From Fasciolopsis buskii (taxonomy: Eukaryota; Platyhelminthes; Trematoda; Plagiorchiida; Fasciolidae), in NCBI GenBank assembly GCA_008360955.1, contig LUCM01003868.1, positions 158,654 through 222,653 of the forward strand: a DNA stretch of 64,000 bases, in the 5' to 3' direction. Made by a program: the position numbers and the translations under genes. The notes beneath the pieces were generated by a model. The model was not told the origin of the DNA and did no database searches. It was given only the letters and a program-made list of their open reading frames with translations. Below, one piece after another: positions 1 to 12,900 of this stretch (position 1 is the stretch's first letter; each line of letters begins with the position of its first letter).

Positions 1-459
1 TGTCGAACACGCGTCCACCATATCGTGCCCTAATTTGCGTTCATCCGACGGAGTGTAAGAAGCTATCCTGTGGTTAAAAGATGACATGGAAACTTGGGGA
101 ATGAGAAAATGCACAGCGAGTTTGGGTAAATTAGCTGTTTCGTGTTTCCGTCGTTGGGGTCCGAAAGACCCGTCAACTAGCTGGCTGGAAACGGTGAACG
201 ATATGGCAGTGAACTGTTAACTGATGCGGTCATGTTACCACCTCCTGTCGAATCAGAATGATCGAAAAGATGCATTCGTACAGTTAGACTCTTTTCCATG
301 TGTTGGGTACTGCGATAATCTTTTCCTTTTGCGCCTGCTTAGGTACACTTCCTGGTCCCCTTGGATATCCCATACTTTTATAGAGAAATGTAAACCTGAG
401 GAAAAGTCAGCGGCCAGTGGGGCGTCCTGCTGTTCAATGCTGAATGACGATGATGACGG
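1..459 (+). mobile_element. RTE-A non-LTR retrotransposon, 3' end (copy A1)
   Basis: Enters the window already inside the element. Matches the last part of copies A2 and A4: the WLETL-like coding tail near 180-220, the 3' UTR, then a short degenerate GAT repeat at 441-459. The reading frame is broken and several bases differ from the other copies, so this is an older insertion. It lies downstream of the MSH2 stop. Confidence 0.85.
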
Positions 460-2394
460 AGACAGACAATGTATTCAGAAAAGAATGCTTTCGTATGCAA
501 GTTTAATGCAGCCTGACACTTTCCCAGTGGCTAGCAAACGTCCCTAATCTTCGCCAAGAATGCTGTCGTTAAACGGCTTCATCTGAGGCTGTAGTAGACA
601 TTCACCGAATTTACTGTAGATCTGATACCCTTTCGCATGGTACTTCTTTCTGAACTATTCATGTCGTGGTTGAATGTGCACTCAGTTATCGACCGTAACT
701 TTCTCCCATCTAAATTGATTCACCATGTTCATCAAAACTGCTTGATATGTCATACATTACTGCATACGTTTAATTTCGGTCACCCAACCTTATGAACTGT
801 CCATTGATTTTCTTTTTACTGAGAGCAGGACCACGATGGGTCGCAGTTATTTATGACACGCGTGCCTCCTGTCCATGTATTCACCACTAAATGCTGAACA
901 GACGATAGCCCACAATACTTCTTTCCCTTAAAATGAACAGAACACACCATGAAACTGTTCGATTATGATCAAGAAGTAGGGGATACATACGAACGGTAGG
1001 GGAATAGGAATTACACACTACCAAATGTACCTTTGAAGAGCTGGAAGCCAGTCAAGAGGAAAAAAACTAACGGTTTCTTATTTCAAAATAAGCTGAGCAA
1101 CGTTACGCAGTTGAACCCAAGTTTGTATTACACGTCATAATTTGAGCAATGCTCCAAACTAAGTGGCAGCGCGAATGAATGGGTGACTTACATCCTGTAT
1201 CATTTTGCATTCACGTCAGTGTTGTTTGAATCCATTGATTTCACCAACTATCTACCGCATGAAGCAAACCCACTAAGCGTCCGTCAAGCACAGCTCATTC
1301 GAGAATGCGATGACGATAGACGGAAGCCAATCGGGTTGAACGCATGAAATATCCGTAGTCAGGTGTTCGAATCCCAAATTCGCGATAGGTGGTAATTCAC
1401 TACATTCCTGCTGTTTACCAGGATTGACCTACTGAGACTACATCTAGCCCTTTGTCACAATAAAGTTTAGGCTCACGGCAACCGACCTCATTCCAACAGG
1501 GTGGGCCCTTGAGGTCAAAGGGTATGCTCCTTCCACTGCGTGAAACGTAACTAGATTTGCGAAAAGATTTTAGTTTTAGCGGAAATATGGCGGCCGAGTT
1601 GGAGAAAATCTCTCGAAGCCTAGGAATGACCACGCTGGCTTCGGTCACAGTTCATTTATAGTTTACATTCGTTGATACCATGAACCGCATCAATAAGCTG
1701 AAAGGAGATAGCCAAATTTTCTGTCAATTTGCTGAACAGAAATAACCATTACAAATTTGTCGAACATAACTGCCTTCCCGTTAAGGGCAACAGCCAGACA
1801 ATACACCTGTTCCGAGATCTATACAGAGTGGATGTGAGGATGTAAATCACGGAAATGAGCAAATTAACCAATAGGAGACAAGATTCCTTGTCCAGATAGT
1901 ACACGCGTCAGGCTAAGAAGCAATTAGCATTATGAAGGGTGGAAATGCGCAGAATGTTAATCACGTGCCTGGTCGCCTGCTTTTGTCAAGCCTACGCATG
2001 CCAGACGCGGGAATATCAAGCCGAGATAGCTCTGGGCGCAAATAACCGTACGAGGCAGTGACTCGCACGCTCTGAGAAGAATTTTGGGTCTGTCGCTCTA
2101 CATGTTGCATTTCGTACTTTTGCCACCTAAAATTACATTTACCAACGAACATTCTGAGCTGACACCTCAACTTGGCTCTAAAATTGTAGAGCAATGTTTT
2201 CGAACTGCGAAAACTGTGTCAAATTACAAGTTCTTTCTGGTTAGGATTTCAGAATTTTCAAGGTACGAAAAGTAGTGCTAAAAATAGAGTAAAATTCGTC
2301 ATAAAAAACAGTGCCTCAAAGGGGATTCCAATATGTAACGTTCCACTTGCCACGCGAGGTTCACACAACACTAAATAACGGCGTGCGCAATTAG
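460..2394. other. 3' flank of MSH2, no gene seen
   Basis: No conserved coding sequence was recognised on either strand. A tRNA-box-B-like motif (GTGTTCGAATCCC) at about 1363-1376 may mark another SINE relic. The open frames here are short and have no family features. Confidence 0.4.
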
Positions 2395-2640
2395 TATTTC
2401 GAGGCGGTGGTCGTCAGGTTCAGGCGTTAAGTACTTCAAATGTAATGGATTCGAATCCCATCTTTGCCAGGTAGAATTTATTGAGAGCTGATTTGGCCCG
2501 ATGCTACCCGACGTCTCAGGGTTGATTTCCAATTCTTTAGTCGGGACGATGGACTAGAGGGACTTCAAAGTGATCATGTATGAAGCATGCATGGGAAAAT
2601 TCACCGGAAAAATGTCAATGCACTTTCATTTGCCCGATAA
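2395..2640 (+). repeat. tRNA-derived SINE-like element
   Basis: A tRNA-like head with box-A-like TGGTCGTCAGGTTCAGG and box-B-like GGATTCGAATCCC about 40 bases apart is followed by an unrelated body. It resembles the units at 13826, 33017 and 40799 in layout. The cloverleaf is too degenerate for a working tRNA. The 3' limit is approximate. Confidence 0.6.
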
Positions 2641-2885
2641 AGCTAATCTTCGGAACGACTCGGTGAGCCACTTGCTACACTTTCTTACCTGAAAATGCTA
2701 AGAGCATGGGTTCTAAGGTAGTCAGCTGACCGGAACGAACGCAATTAGTGGAAATCAATGAGCAAATCCCGTTTATAAGACGGTAATTGTATTGAGAAAT
2801 AAGCGTGAATGCAAAATCTGGCAGATGAAAGTTCAAAAAAATGATCCAAGGGTACAAAAATATGTTCCAGAAAGGAAACACTAGT

Positions 2886-3080
2886 CTAAGCGGAGAGCAG
2901 GAGGTCTGAGGGGAAACCCGCTGTCTTGGATAGATTTGTTATGGCGTTCTTCGTTTCCTCGGAAAGTTGGCGTTGAAAACAATCTACGTCTGATAATGAG
3001 GCATCACGTAACGACTGTTCCAGTATACGTAAAACCTCGGACCTGATATCATCGGCCACTTTCACTGCATTCGAACAAAC
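2886..3080 (-). CDS. MSH2: MSH2 exon 21 (C-terminus and stop, residues 945-1008)
   Basis: Acceptor TTTCAG at 3081. Encodes [20 protein letters not shown] to FPSDLLLSA and a TAG stop. Sequence identity with human MSH2 is low, but the charged helical character, position and phase fit the C-terminal dimerisation helices. No convincing AATAAA was fixed downstream. Confidence 0.82.
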   Translation of the reverse strand, partial: VCSNAVKVADDIRSEVLRILEQSLRDASLSDVDCFQRQLSEETKNAITNLSKTAGFPSDLLLSA

Positions 3081-6000
3081 CTGAAACATTATGATTAAAA
3101 CGGATTAGTTAACCCAAAGCACGATAGTTGACAACCATCAAACTCTTGATTTAACCACACAAAAATGTCGAATAGGATTGGAGTCAAGGTAATCCAAACT
3201 GATGGATGATAGCTGATTCACAAGGAAATGCCATGAATAGGACGAGGTTTATTGCGATGGATGTCTTGGGTTAGCAATCTCGGCCGGCAAATAATGAACC
3301 ACCCTATCTATGTGAGGCCCGAAAATAGTTCGGAATCGGCTGCCAAATCACACGCGGTATATTACGTGGATTGTATTCATACATGGGGCCGAATCCGCCA
3401 AGAGTAACGGTTTTTCTTCGCATTTATATCGTAAAGCAAAATGTTTGTAAGTAAACCTATCAGGATACGTAGAAATTGTAAAACAATCGCACCCTGCATT
3501 CAAAGTTTTTGAGCGCGTATATCACACGATAAACAATATCATTATCGAGACCGAATTGGCAACTATTCACCTCTTTTTTGATACAAGGATCATAGCATAC
3601 ACGCTTGGAAGGGTTGTTATCGGTTGTTTCCACGAACGCTTCATTATCCAAACGCAACCAAATGGTTTCTAGTTGTTCATCTCTACGGGCTTTGGCTTCC
3701 GCGTTGCGAATGACTTCTCCAGGTAAACCGGCAATACGAGCGACGTCCAGACCGTAACTGCGATTACAGACACCTGCAACAAAAACATTTCGGGTTCAGT
3801 GATCAAAATGTGCAACGTGTTTAACCAGGAAAGCGATACTATACGTTGTAATGTTCACCACATGCACAAACGAACTTAGTAGTCCGTCAGATAACGTGAT
3901 AAAACGACTGATAAAAGCACGGTAGTTGATTTGAAAAATGGAAACATTGGTAATGGTTGTCACAAGGGCATGGAGCAAAAGTTGACAAAGCCCTGCAGCG
4001 ATGAAAATACAGTTTTGGAGAATATTTTTGAATGGACAACCACAAAGGGTGAGACAGACAACAAACGGTACCGGTTGTAATACAACTCTAAGCGCTACAA
4101 AAATTTGCTCACCCGATTCAACTTTGTACAACATCACAACGCCAGGCGCATCCGTTGTGCCCCCATCACTGCCCTCGGCTTGATTCACACTGGCCATGAC
4201 GCGCAGGTTAGTGACGCGTCCGGGCATGTGCTGTGCTAAACTGGTCAATTCATGGAAGTGTGTTGCGAACAGGCTGAAACAGCCCACCTCCGGGCCAGCC
4301 AGATGAGAGGCCACTGCCCAAGCCAGTCCAAATCCGTCGTATGTGGATGTTCCACGACCAAGCTCGTCAATGATAACCAACGAGTTGGCAGTTGCAGCCT
4401 GTGAAACGGCATAAAATAAAGTTTAATGAAGTAAAATCTACTAGTGTTATCAACATTCCGAAACAAATATCGTGGTACAGGTCCTAATGCTGAGAGCATG
4501 CTTTGCTAGAATAGAAACATTAGCAAAATGCAGTAAACAAGCAAATACAGGAATTAGAAGATATTTCACATCACCGAATGCCTCAGTATAGTCGGGATGG
4601 GTGTTTTCAGGTTCCGAGATGAAGACTAACCCTGAAAATCTGCTGAAATGCTCCCAAATGAGTGAGCGGCCCAAACAGCCCTGGTGAGAAAGTTCCACGA
4701 GGTAAATTCTTGTCAATGAGCTGTTTTCGCCAAATTGTAAATTCAAATGTTCGATGCTACTCACTAATTTGGCTGATCTTTTGGCAACTAGTCTAGAGGA
4801 GATCGCTGACGCTTGATTAAGAACCGACCACAAACGGCGTACGAGGCATACAGCACCACGCTTACCGGCATCTGTGAAGGAAGAGGGCACTGGATCCCAG
4901 GATATCAGGCCTCGTCCAAAGGGCGTATGAACTGACCCATCAGTCACCGATTCCCACTGGGTAATGAAATCTTCAAATCGCCCTACTGCCTTTCAGGTTG
5001 GATTATTTGATCGATGGCTCGAGTTAGGGTGCCCTAAATCAACCCTCTACTGCGGTTTGGGCAATCGAGTGGTAACCACGCCAGAGAAATCATGAGCCGC
5101 TATGGAAAACCGATGACGTAAGAATAGACATGAGAAAACAAGCATATGTATAACAGATTCTGTAACTTCAATTTCTGCCCTGTTTCTCCTACATGGTTTT
5201 CTTCCGTCCTGATTCTGATGGCACCTAATTTGCACTTAGGTCAGTGCCTATTCTCGACATGTGCAATTCGCCGTACCATGCTGTGGCAAAATGGTTAGCT
5301 AGGTTACTGGAACCCGTTAGACAGAAGGTAGCAAAACATAGTCTCAAAGTATATATAGTGATGTAATGGCATGAGTACGAATCACTGAAAACAAGCTTGT
5401 TCGCCAACTTGTGTTTTCTAAATATGTATACATAAACATATGAAGAATATCGTGAAACACTAGATTGGGATACTTACCCGCAGCACGCTTGACGTTTCCA
5501 ACATCTCAGCCAGAAAAGTGGAGACGCCACGCAACTGGCAATCAGCAGCCCCCACTCGGGCCATGATGGCATCTACGGGAATCAACTCGGCGAACTCACA
5601 AGGAACAAAACTACCAATTTGGGCCATAGCAGCGATAACGCCAACCTATAAGAAACCGAACATCAGATACACATTTATTATTCAGTCAGATCATGTTAAC
5701 CAGTTCAAACAGACCACTCGTCATGAACGTTCTCCGATTAAGTCGCACTCGAATTGTTACTGGCCCAAACTGCGAATCGCTATTAATAGCAAGAGTTTAT
5801 TTTACATAAGACCTGCACCTACCCAGGTGTTAGGACAAAAGTGCCTACGCATTCTCGACTTAGATTCGAAGTCATCCATAACGAAGGAATTCTAACCTGA
5901 ACAACCTTCTATGAAACCAACTCATTATTGCGTTAAAAATCTTCGAATGTAATTTTCTAAGCCAACCCATTTTCAGATAGTTCGACCGGTGAAAAACCGC

Positions 6001-9000
6001 AATGAAGTGAGGAAACCACGGGAAGCAGAAAAGAATTCACTTGCATTTCGGACATCGTATTAGAATAAGATAGAAAGAAACTTGGACCAACATCCCTGCC
6101 AAACAAATTAACTTACACTGCGGATGTAAGTAGATTTGCCACCCATATTTGGACCGGTGATAATCTGAAATATCTGTTTTCCTGCAAGAAAGTAGGGGTG
6201 ATCACAATATTTGACAAGGTTACTCGCAACTGTAACACCAACAGAAAGTAGAAAAACAGTGAACGGATATCAGAAAAAATGAGGTATACCACTGGGACCC
6301 TCCAAGAACATCTACATGCTCAGGTATATACAACGAGACTGCACTTTGAATTAATGTGACGGCTTGCATGCTTCCATGACCCAACCAGCTAAACAGGATG
6401 GCTTATCTCAGTGCGAAGATCCAATCATTCATGGAAAGTATATCGGTGAAGGCCTGACGAAGCCCTATGGTCCTCCAAGCCGGGGTTGATCCGAGTTGGC
6501 AGCCCAGTCAGAAAAACGAATGGAAGAATAATCGATTAAGCTGTCTCTTGCCCCTCCTCTCCCAACGGAAGTGGATGTGGAATCGAGTATTCGACTCCTG
6601 AAGTGGATAAAACAGCCGATTCCCAGTTTTCTTAAAACTGGGTGGAGGAACTCTGTCAAACGCAACTAACTCCTTATTTCGTGATATTTGAAACGATAAA
6701 CGTATTCCGTTATCGTGGAGTGAATCACTGATTATACCCATCTTCAAAAAGGGTACACGGAGTGACTGCAGCAGTCATGGAAGGATTAGTTTAAATCCGA
6801 TAGCCACTAAGGTGTTAGCTTCGATAATGCTGCACCGCTTGACACCGATTCGCGAACAGCAGGCCGGCTTTCGTCCAGGTCGTGGTTGCATCGACCAGAT
6901 ATTCACAAACCGGCAGATACTCGAAACGCGCCAGACGCACCACCGCCCTACGATCGCAGTCTTCCTCGACTTGAAAGGTACTTCCGACGCGGTGGATCGA
7001 TCAACAGTATTCAGTGCTCTCCACCGGAGTGGCATGCCAACGATGCTTTACCTTCAAAGTGTAAAGTGCCGTTACAGGGCTGAACGACAGCAGCGTCGAA
7101 CTTGATACGGATGGAGAGGAACTAACCGATGTGTAGCGTTTCATTTACCTTGGTAGCTGCATGTCAAACGAAGGTAGCTCGGCAGTGAAGGTAAATACAC
7201 GTATATCCAAGGATCGGGCAGCTTACGCTGAACTGAAGCACTTGTGGCGTCGGCCTGATATTTCACGGAAGTTGAAAGGTCGTGTGCACTGTGTCGCAGT
7301 GCGCTCAGTTCTGTTGTACGGTTGCGAAACATGGAATATTCGTGCGGGAGATGATAATCGGCTAGAGGTTTTCAACCACCGATGTCTACGTAGTATGGCT
7401 GGGATTGGATGGAGTGATCGAGTGAGTCATATGAAGGTGCGGAATCTAGTAGTAGGTGTCAATTCAGAAAATACCTTGTTTCAGCGTATGAAATTTGGTA
7501 GACTAGGCTGGTTGGGTCACGTGTTGCGTATATCAAACACCCGTCTATCACACCGTGTCTTATTTTGAGTTCCTCCTACGAAGTGCGGGAAGCCACCCGG
7601 AGGTCAACAAATGATGTGGAAACGCGGGATGAGAAAATATACAGCGAAGTTAGGTAAAGTAGGTGTTTCATGCCTTCGTGGTTGGGGTCCGAAAGACTCG
7701 TCGACTTGCTGGCTGGAGACACTGAAGGATATGGCAATGAACCGTGAACAGTGGCAATCGTGTTGTCATTCTCTGTTGAATGATTGAAAGAGTGCGTTTG
7801 TACAGTTAGACTGTGTTCCGTGTCTTGGCTACAGCGCCATTCTTATCTTTTCCCGCCTGTGTAGGTCCACTCCCTGTTCCCGTTGGATATTCACTCTTTT
7901 TTATAGAAATATGTAACTGTGGGGAAAAGGTAGCGGTCAATGAGGCCTGCCTTGCTGTTTAACGCTGAACGATGATGATGATGATGATGATGATGATGCA
8001 CGCATGCATGCATGCAGACGTGGAGTTTATTAGTAATATCGATGAAAAATGACGATTGTAGAACAAGCGAATCCACAAGAACGGAAACTGTTCACGATAC
8101 TGGTGATGCGTGAGGGCGCGTAAAGCAGATCAGTTTCAATGATGACTACTTGATTAAACTGAAGGGATGCATTAACTACCATAAACGAGCAACTTTTGGA
8201 AAGCAGGAATCGGACAGTAAATCAGACTCATCAGTTTGACTTATTCGACGAACGATCGAACGGAGAGGCACAACGGGGACGCACAGTGTGTGTGATTACG
8301 ATGGATGTTTTGCGATGGAACAACTAACCTCTTTCCAAGTATACATCATTTGGAATCACGGAAGCGGATTCCTGCATTTCCAGGCAAGGATGTCTCGCTT
8401 GCCGGAACACTATACGTCCAGACGAACGCGGCAGTATACGTGGCCTAACGTATTGCTGTCCCGGAGCAGAGACAGCTGCTACGGCCAGGCCGACGAGTAC
8501 ATCCAACAAAGCAATGGTAGCATTCAGTTCCAGCATTGGTTCCACATATCCAGCTGTAGATAACAATGACAGAGATCACGGTTGAAAGTTTACCAATTTT
8601 GCATTGGCATTCGATTAACACACTACCGTCATTATCGGCTGCACAACCACTTTTCACTTAAACGAAACAGCCGAAATTAAAAGACTCAAAATACAGACGA
8701 TAAAACTGTTACCGAGACAAAAACGCGCTACAGATAAGTGTTTAAAACAAAGTCTAGGATGATCACTAGAATCTCATTTGAATCGTTGGAAGCGTGAATG
8801 GATGATAAGCCTATTTAAGAATCACATGGTGATTCGTCGGTCAGGCAGGACAAACTATCAGAAAAGAGATACAAGGCCCGAAAGTATTGGGTTTTGTCCT
8901 CAGTAGTATGTTTTGCATACCGATGTATAAACAAAATTTCCCCGGAAGCACACGATCGATTTCGCGGTTATTGCCGCTCGTCAGGCACCAACCGCGAAGT

Positions 9001-12000
9001 CGATCGTGTGCCTCTGGGGGAATTTCGCTCATCCGTCCGTAAGCGAAACGTACTACTGACATCTAGGATTGTTACAGAACAGATTGAATGCTTCTGTTGC
9101 CCACGTTCCCGTACACTTTCAGAAACCGGAGATGAACTTCAACACTGAACATCAAATAGCGCGTTATCTATAAGTAGTGAGAAGTGAAGGGCTTACATGC
9201 TATGCGAATCACTTCATCCACAATGCTTTTTTGGGCATCCTCGTATTCCCGTTTCGTTTCCATGTGTGTGTCATTCAACCTGGACATGGCCGCATTACGA
9301 AAACGCACGCCAGCTTTTTGAGTATCCAGAATTTCGAAAGACTTGAACTCGCGTAAGACCTTCTCATCCTAAAACGACCAAGATGGGAATAGAACGGAAA
9401 GTCTTTCAGTATGAGGGAATGGGAGATGGATCGCGTTGAGCGAGTGCAAAAATCGTAAAATAAGCAAAATAATTACGACAAACACCAGACATAAACCTTG
9501 AATTGTACCAGCGAACGACTGAATTAGAAAACAACCAAATAATTTCAACCAGTTTTCCTCTATTCGCATTAGGCTTTGCACCTTGTTATACTGAAATTTG
9601 TCTTTGAATCTAAAATCTGCGGAAATCATCAATTTGAGGACTAACAATGAACACGTTCGTTTGCCACGAAAATATCGAAGTGGATTTGTGTTAAGAAGAA
9701 TAAAGCGCGAGTGCAATTTGTCCTACTGGTTGGCGGAAGATTTATTGTGAAGAACAATGTGCAGAAAATTGATACAGCAAATGCCGTCCACAGAATAAAC
9801 AAACAAAATCGATCGAGAGCATATACGACGACAAACCAGCACATAAAAACCAAAGTGGAATTAAGCTGCGAAACACCAATCGATTCCGGCATAACCAACC
9901 AGGTGAGACTGAGGAGGATAACAAGCAGCTGTAGGTTTGGAACAGTTCTAGAAGGTAGTAATAACAACCATCAGTAACTACCATGTGTGTGTGGACAACA
10001 AAAACAAGAATCGCGTAGGCGTACCAAAAAGTGAAAACAGGCATATTAAACAGCTTGGACGCACTTTCAAGGTAACACGCATAAAATAGCCTAACTGATC
10101 GTTCGAATCCAACTTGAGAGATTTTCCGGGATCCATGTTCAATTTGGATGCAGACTAGCGAAACGAATGATGTAGATAAAGGAACATGGTTAGAATTAAG
10201 TCTTACTTCTGCTGAAATAACAAGACATTTGATTTTAATTTCAATGCATTAAATGGAACCAACAACGAAGGAAGTAAATCATAAGCTGGATGGGAAATTA
10301 ATTTATTTGATGAAGTAAATAAAATCCAATAAAACGACATTTATCTGGTAAGTTTGTATTCTTTCCAATAAAACATTTCACTAAGTTGCATGAATTTCTT
10401 GCGACGTCACTTTCATATGTAAAGCTTTGTTTTATGTTGAGAAAGACAGTCAACTCGCTAAAATGACGTTTCGTATTATCAGCGGTTAGATTCATTTGGA
10501 ACACAGATGAGCTGGAGGGCTTAAAAAAACGAAGGAGCAAAAATAGGCGAAGAGCAGTCCGACATCGTTCTTCTGAACTTTGTTACTCACACCGGATCAC
10601 GTCGCAGAAGGATTAAAAATGCGAGAGAAACTGGAAAAGGAAAGCCGTCACAGAAAAACATAACACCATCTCCACCAGGCCCCGCCGATTCATTCGATAT
10701 CACGTCATCCGACCATAGAAACTGGAAAGGCATGGAGACAAAATCCCGCCTGCTGTTCGCGGATGCTGCTGTCCCGAATCGGCAGGAAACAGTCACTCCG
10801 TGTGCCTTTTTGAAGATGGGTGCAATCAGTGACTCACCCCACGATAACGGAATACGTTTATCGTTTCAAATATCACGAAATAAGGAGTTAGTAGCGTTTG
10901 ACAGAGTTCCTCCACCCAGTTTTAAGAAAACTGGGAATCGGCTGTTTTATCCACTTCAGGAGTCGAATACTCGATTCCACATCCACTTCCGTTGGGAGAC
11001 ATCTTCCAAGGATTCGCAGCTCCAGACGTCGGCCTAAAACCGTTAGCGTGTGACCTGCTAAACTGATCTTGCCTAACGGTCCAACCTTTCTTGTCTGCCA
11101 TGGATGAGCGCTCTAGTCCTATCGCACACTTCACTAATCGAAGTTCGCCGACCGCCCGTGACACGTGCGAACTTAAACAGTCTTTGGCTCTTGCCTGAAG
11201 CGGCCGCTACTTCAATCTTTTCGGCTACATTAGCCCACCACAGTTTTCACAGTCGTTCTTAAGGCTTGCCGTCACTTGGTGCCGCACCCGTCAACACATC
11301 TTATTCACCTCCCTGCAGTTAGGGAGCTGGCGCTTTGCTCCATTAGACTCGGTGACTCTTGTGAGATCCAGCGTCTTTGACGAACGCTAGATCTAGGACC
11401 ACAGGCGAAATCTGCTGCCAAATGCATAGCCTGTTTAATTTGATCCCACTGATCGTCTACACTGTTCTTAGATCCTCGGATAGTTTCTGTTCATAGCTGT
11501 TGCGAACAGCCCCGAGTCAAGCAGACGTTTGACAGCCAATCGGGTTAATGAGCTGCGTCGATGGTCTTTGAGCTGCGGCGAAAATCGCATTAAAACTAAC
11601 GCATGGTCCGATTCGACGTACGTGGTCCAATATGATCTACAGTTCTGGACAGAAACGTGTCAACGGTAGCTAACTGCGATATGGTCAATCTGACTCAGTG
11701 TACCTGTCGAGTTAGAGCGCCATATCGCAGTGCGACGCGAACTGTGTCGGAAATTCGTACTAGATAGGAATAAAACAATTGTCTGCAGTTTTTCTCCATT
11801 ATCTGTTCGCTGAGCAGGCAAGGCGCATCGCCCACCTAAATGGACTCCCGAGGCACTAAGTTCTCCAATTTGTACATTAAAATCACCTGCCACCACTAGT
11901 GTCAGAACCTTTGCTCCTCCGAACAAGTGACGAGGTCAACGTAAAACTCGTCTTTCTGCATGTCAGTGCTGCAGCCTGTTGGAGCGTTCACCGAAATAAC

Positions 12001-12862
12001 AAATAAACTGCGTTTAACACCACTATCCTTCCGGACACCCACTGATCCCTGCAGTCTCACGGCACACAAACGACTGTCAACGCGAATCCAGCCTAAAAGG
12101 ACTGTTTCAGTCTTTTCACTCAAGACTATTCCAACACCGCGTTGACCCACAGCTTGAGCTGCTTCGTCTCCTGAGGTGCGAAGAAAATATCCTGACGAGA
12201 CGTTCGGCGCAGTCAGTTAAATTACTCTACTCGAATCCTGAATTCGTGTTTCACTCACACAGCAGACATCAATCGAAAGTGAGTCCACTGTCAGAGCCAA
12301 ACACGCCTGTTGGCCAGCCTGCATTAAAGTGCGCATATTGAAGGAACCGAGATTCAGAGGCTGACGAGGCTTCAGAAAATGAGCTAGCAGAATGAACACC
12401 AGTTACTACACTATTTTACACCGAACCATTGCGGCTGTCGGGCGTATTATCAGTAAGGTCACTGTAGGTAGATAGAGCGAGGAAAGAGATTTGGTTGGGG
12501 GAAGGAGAAACAGGTTGAATAAAAAAGAGAAGTGATTGAATGAATATATTAACTGATACTTAAGCAGACGAATACTTGAAGAGAATGTAGCCATATACAA
12601 GTACTTACCCTACGGAACTCATCTTCAATTTCTTCTTCAATCCCGTCAAGTTTGGCTTTCAGTTCTACGAAAAGCAATATCAAAGCGAAGAATTAAGCAC
12701 AAAATAGTTTAACAGGCGGTGGAACTTACCAGACATTCCACAGATTCACACGAAGTTGAAATGAGAGATGAATTCGTTAAAACCACAGAAATAGTTTAAT
12801 TATCGCACTAACCCAGATCCATAATAATAAAAACGGAGTTGAAGCAGCAGCCCGCCACTCAG

Positions 12863-12900
<38 letters not shown>

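Noticed and set aside
2395..2475. tRNA genes at this site and at 13826, 33017 and 40799
   Set aside because: Box A and box B are present, but the stems do not form a complete cloverleaf. They fit SINE heads better.
3450..3570. Longer version of MSH2 exon 20 ending at AGG|GTGCGA
   Set aside because: It keeps phase 0, but the added residues have no similarity to MSH2 C-termini, and the GAG|GTGAAT donor comes first. Not fully excluded.
3796..4380. A 194-aa minus-strand frame containing the Walker B region
   Set aside because: Only 4113-4398 is exon; the rest is read-through of intron 19 past a GTGAGC donor.
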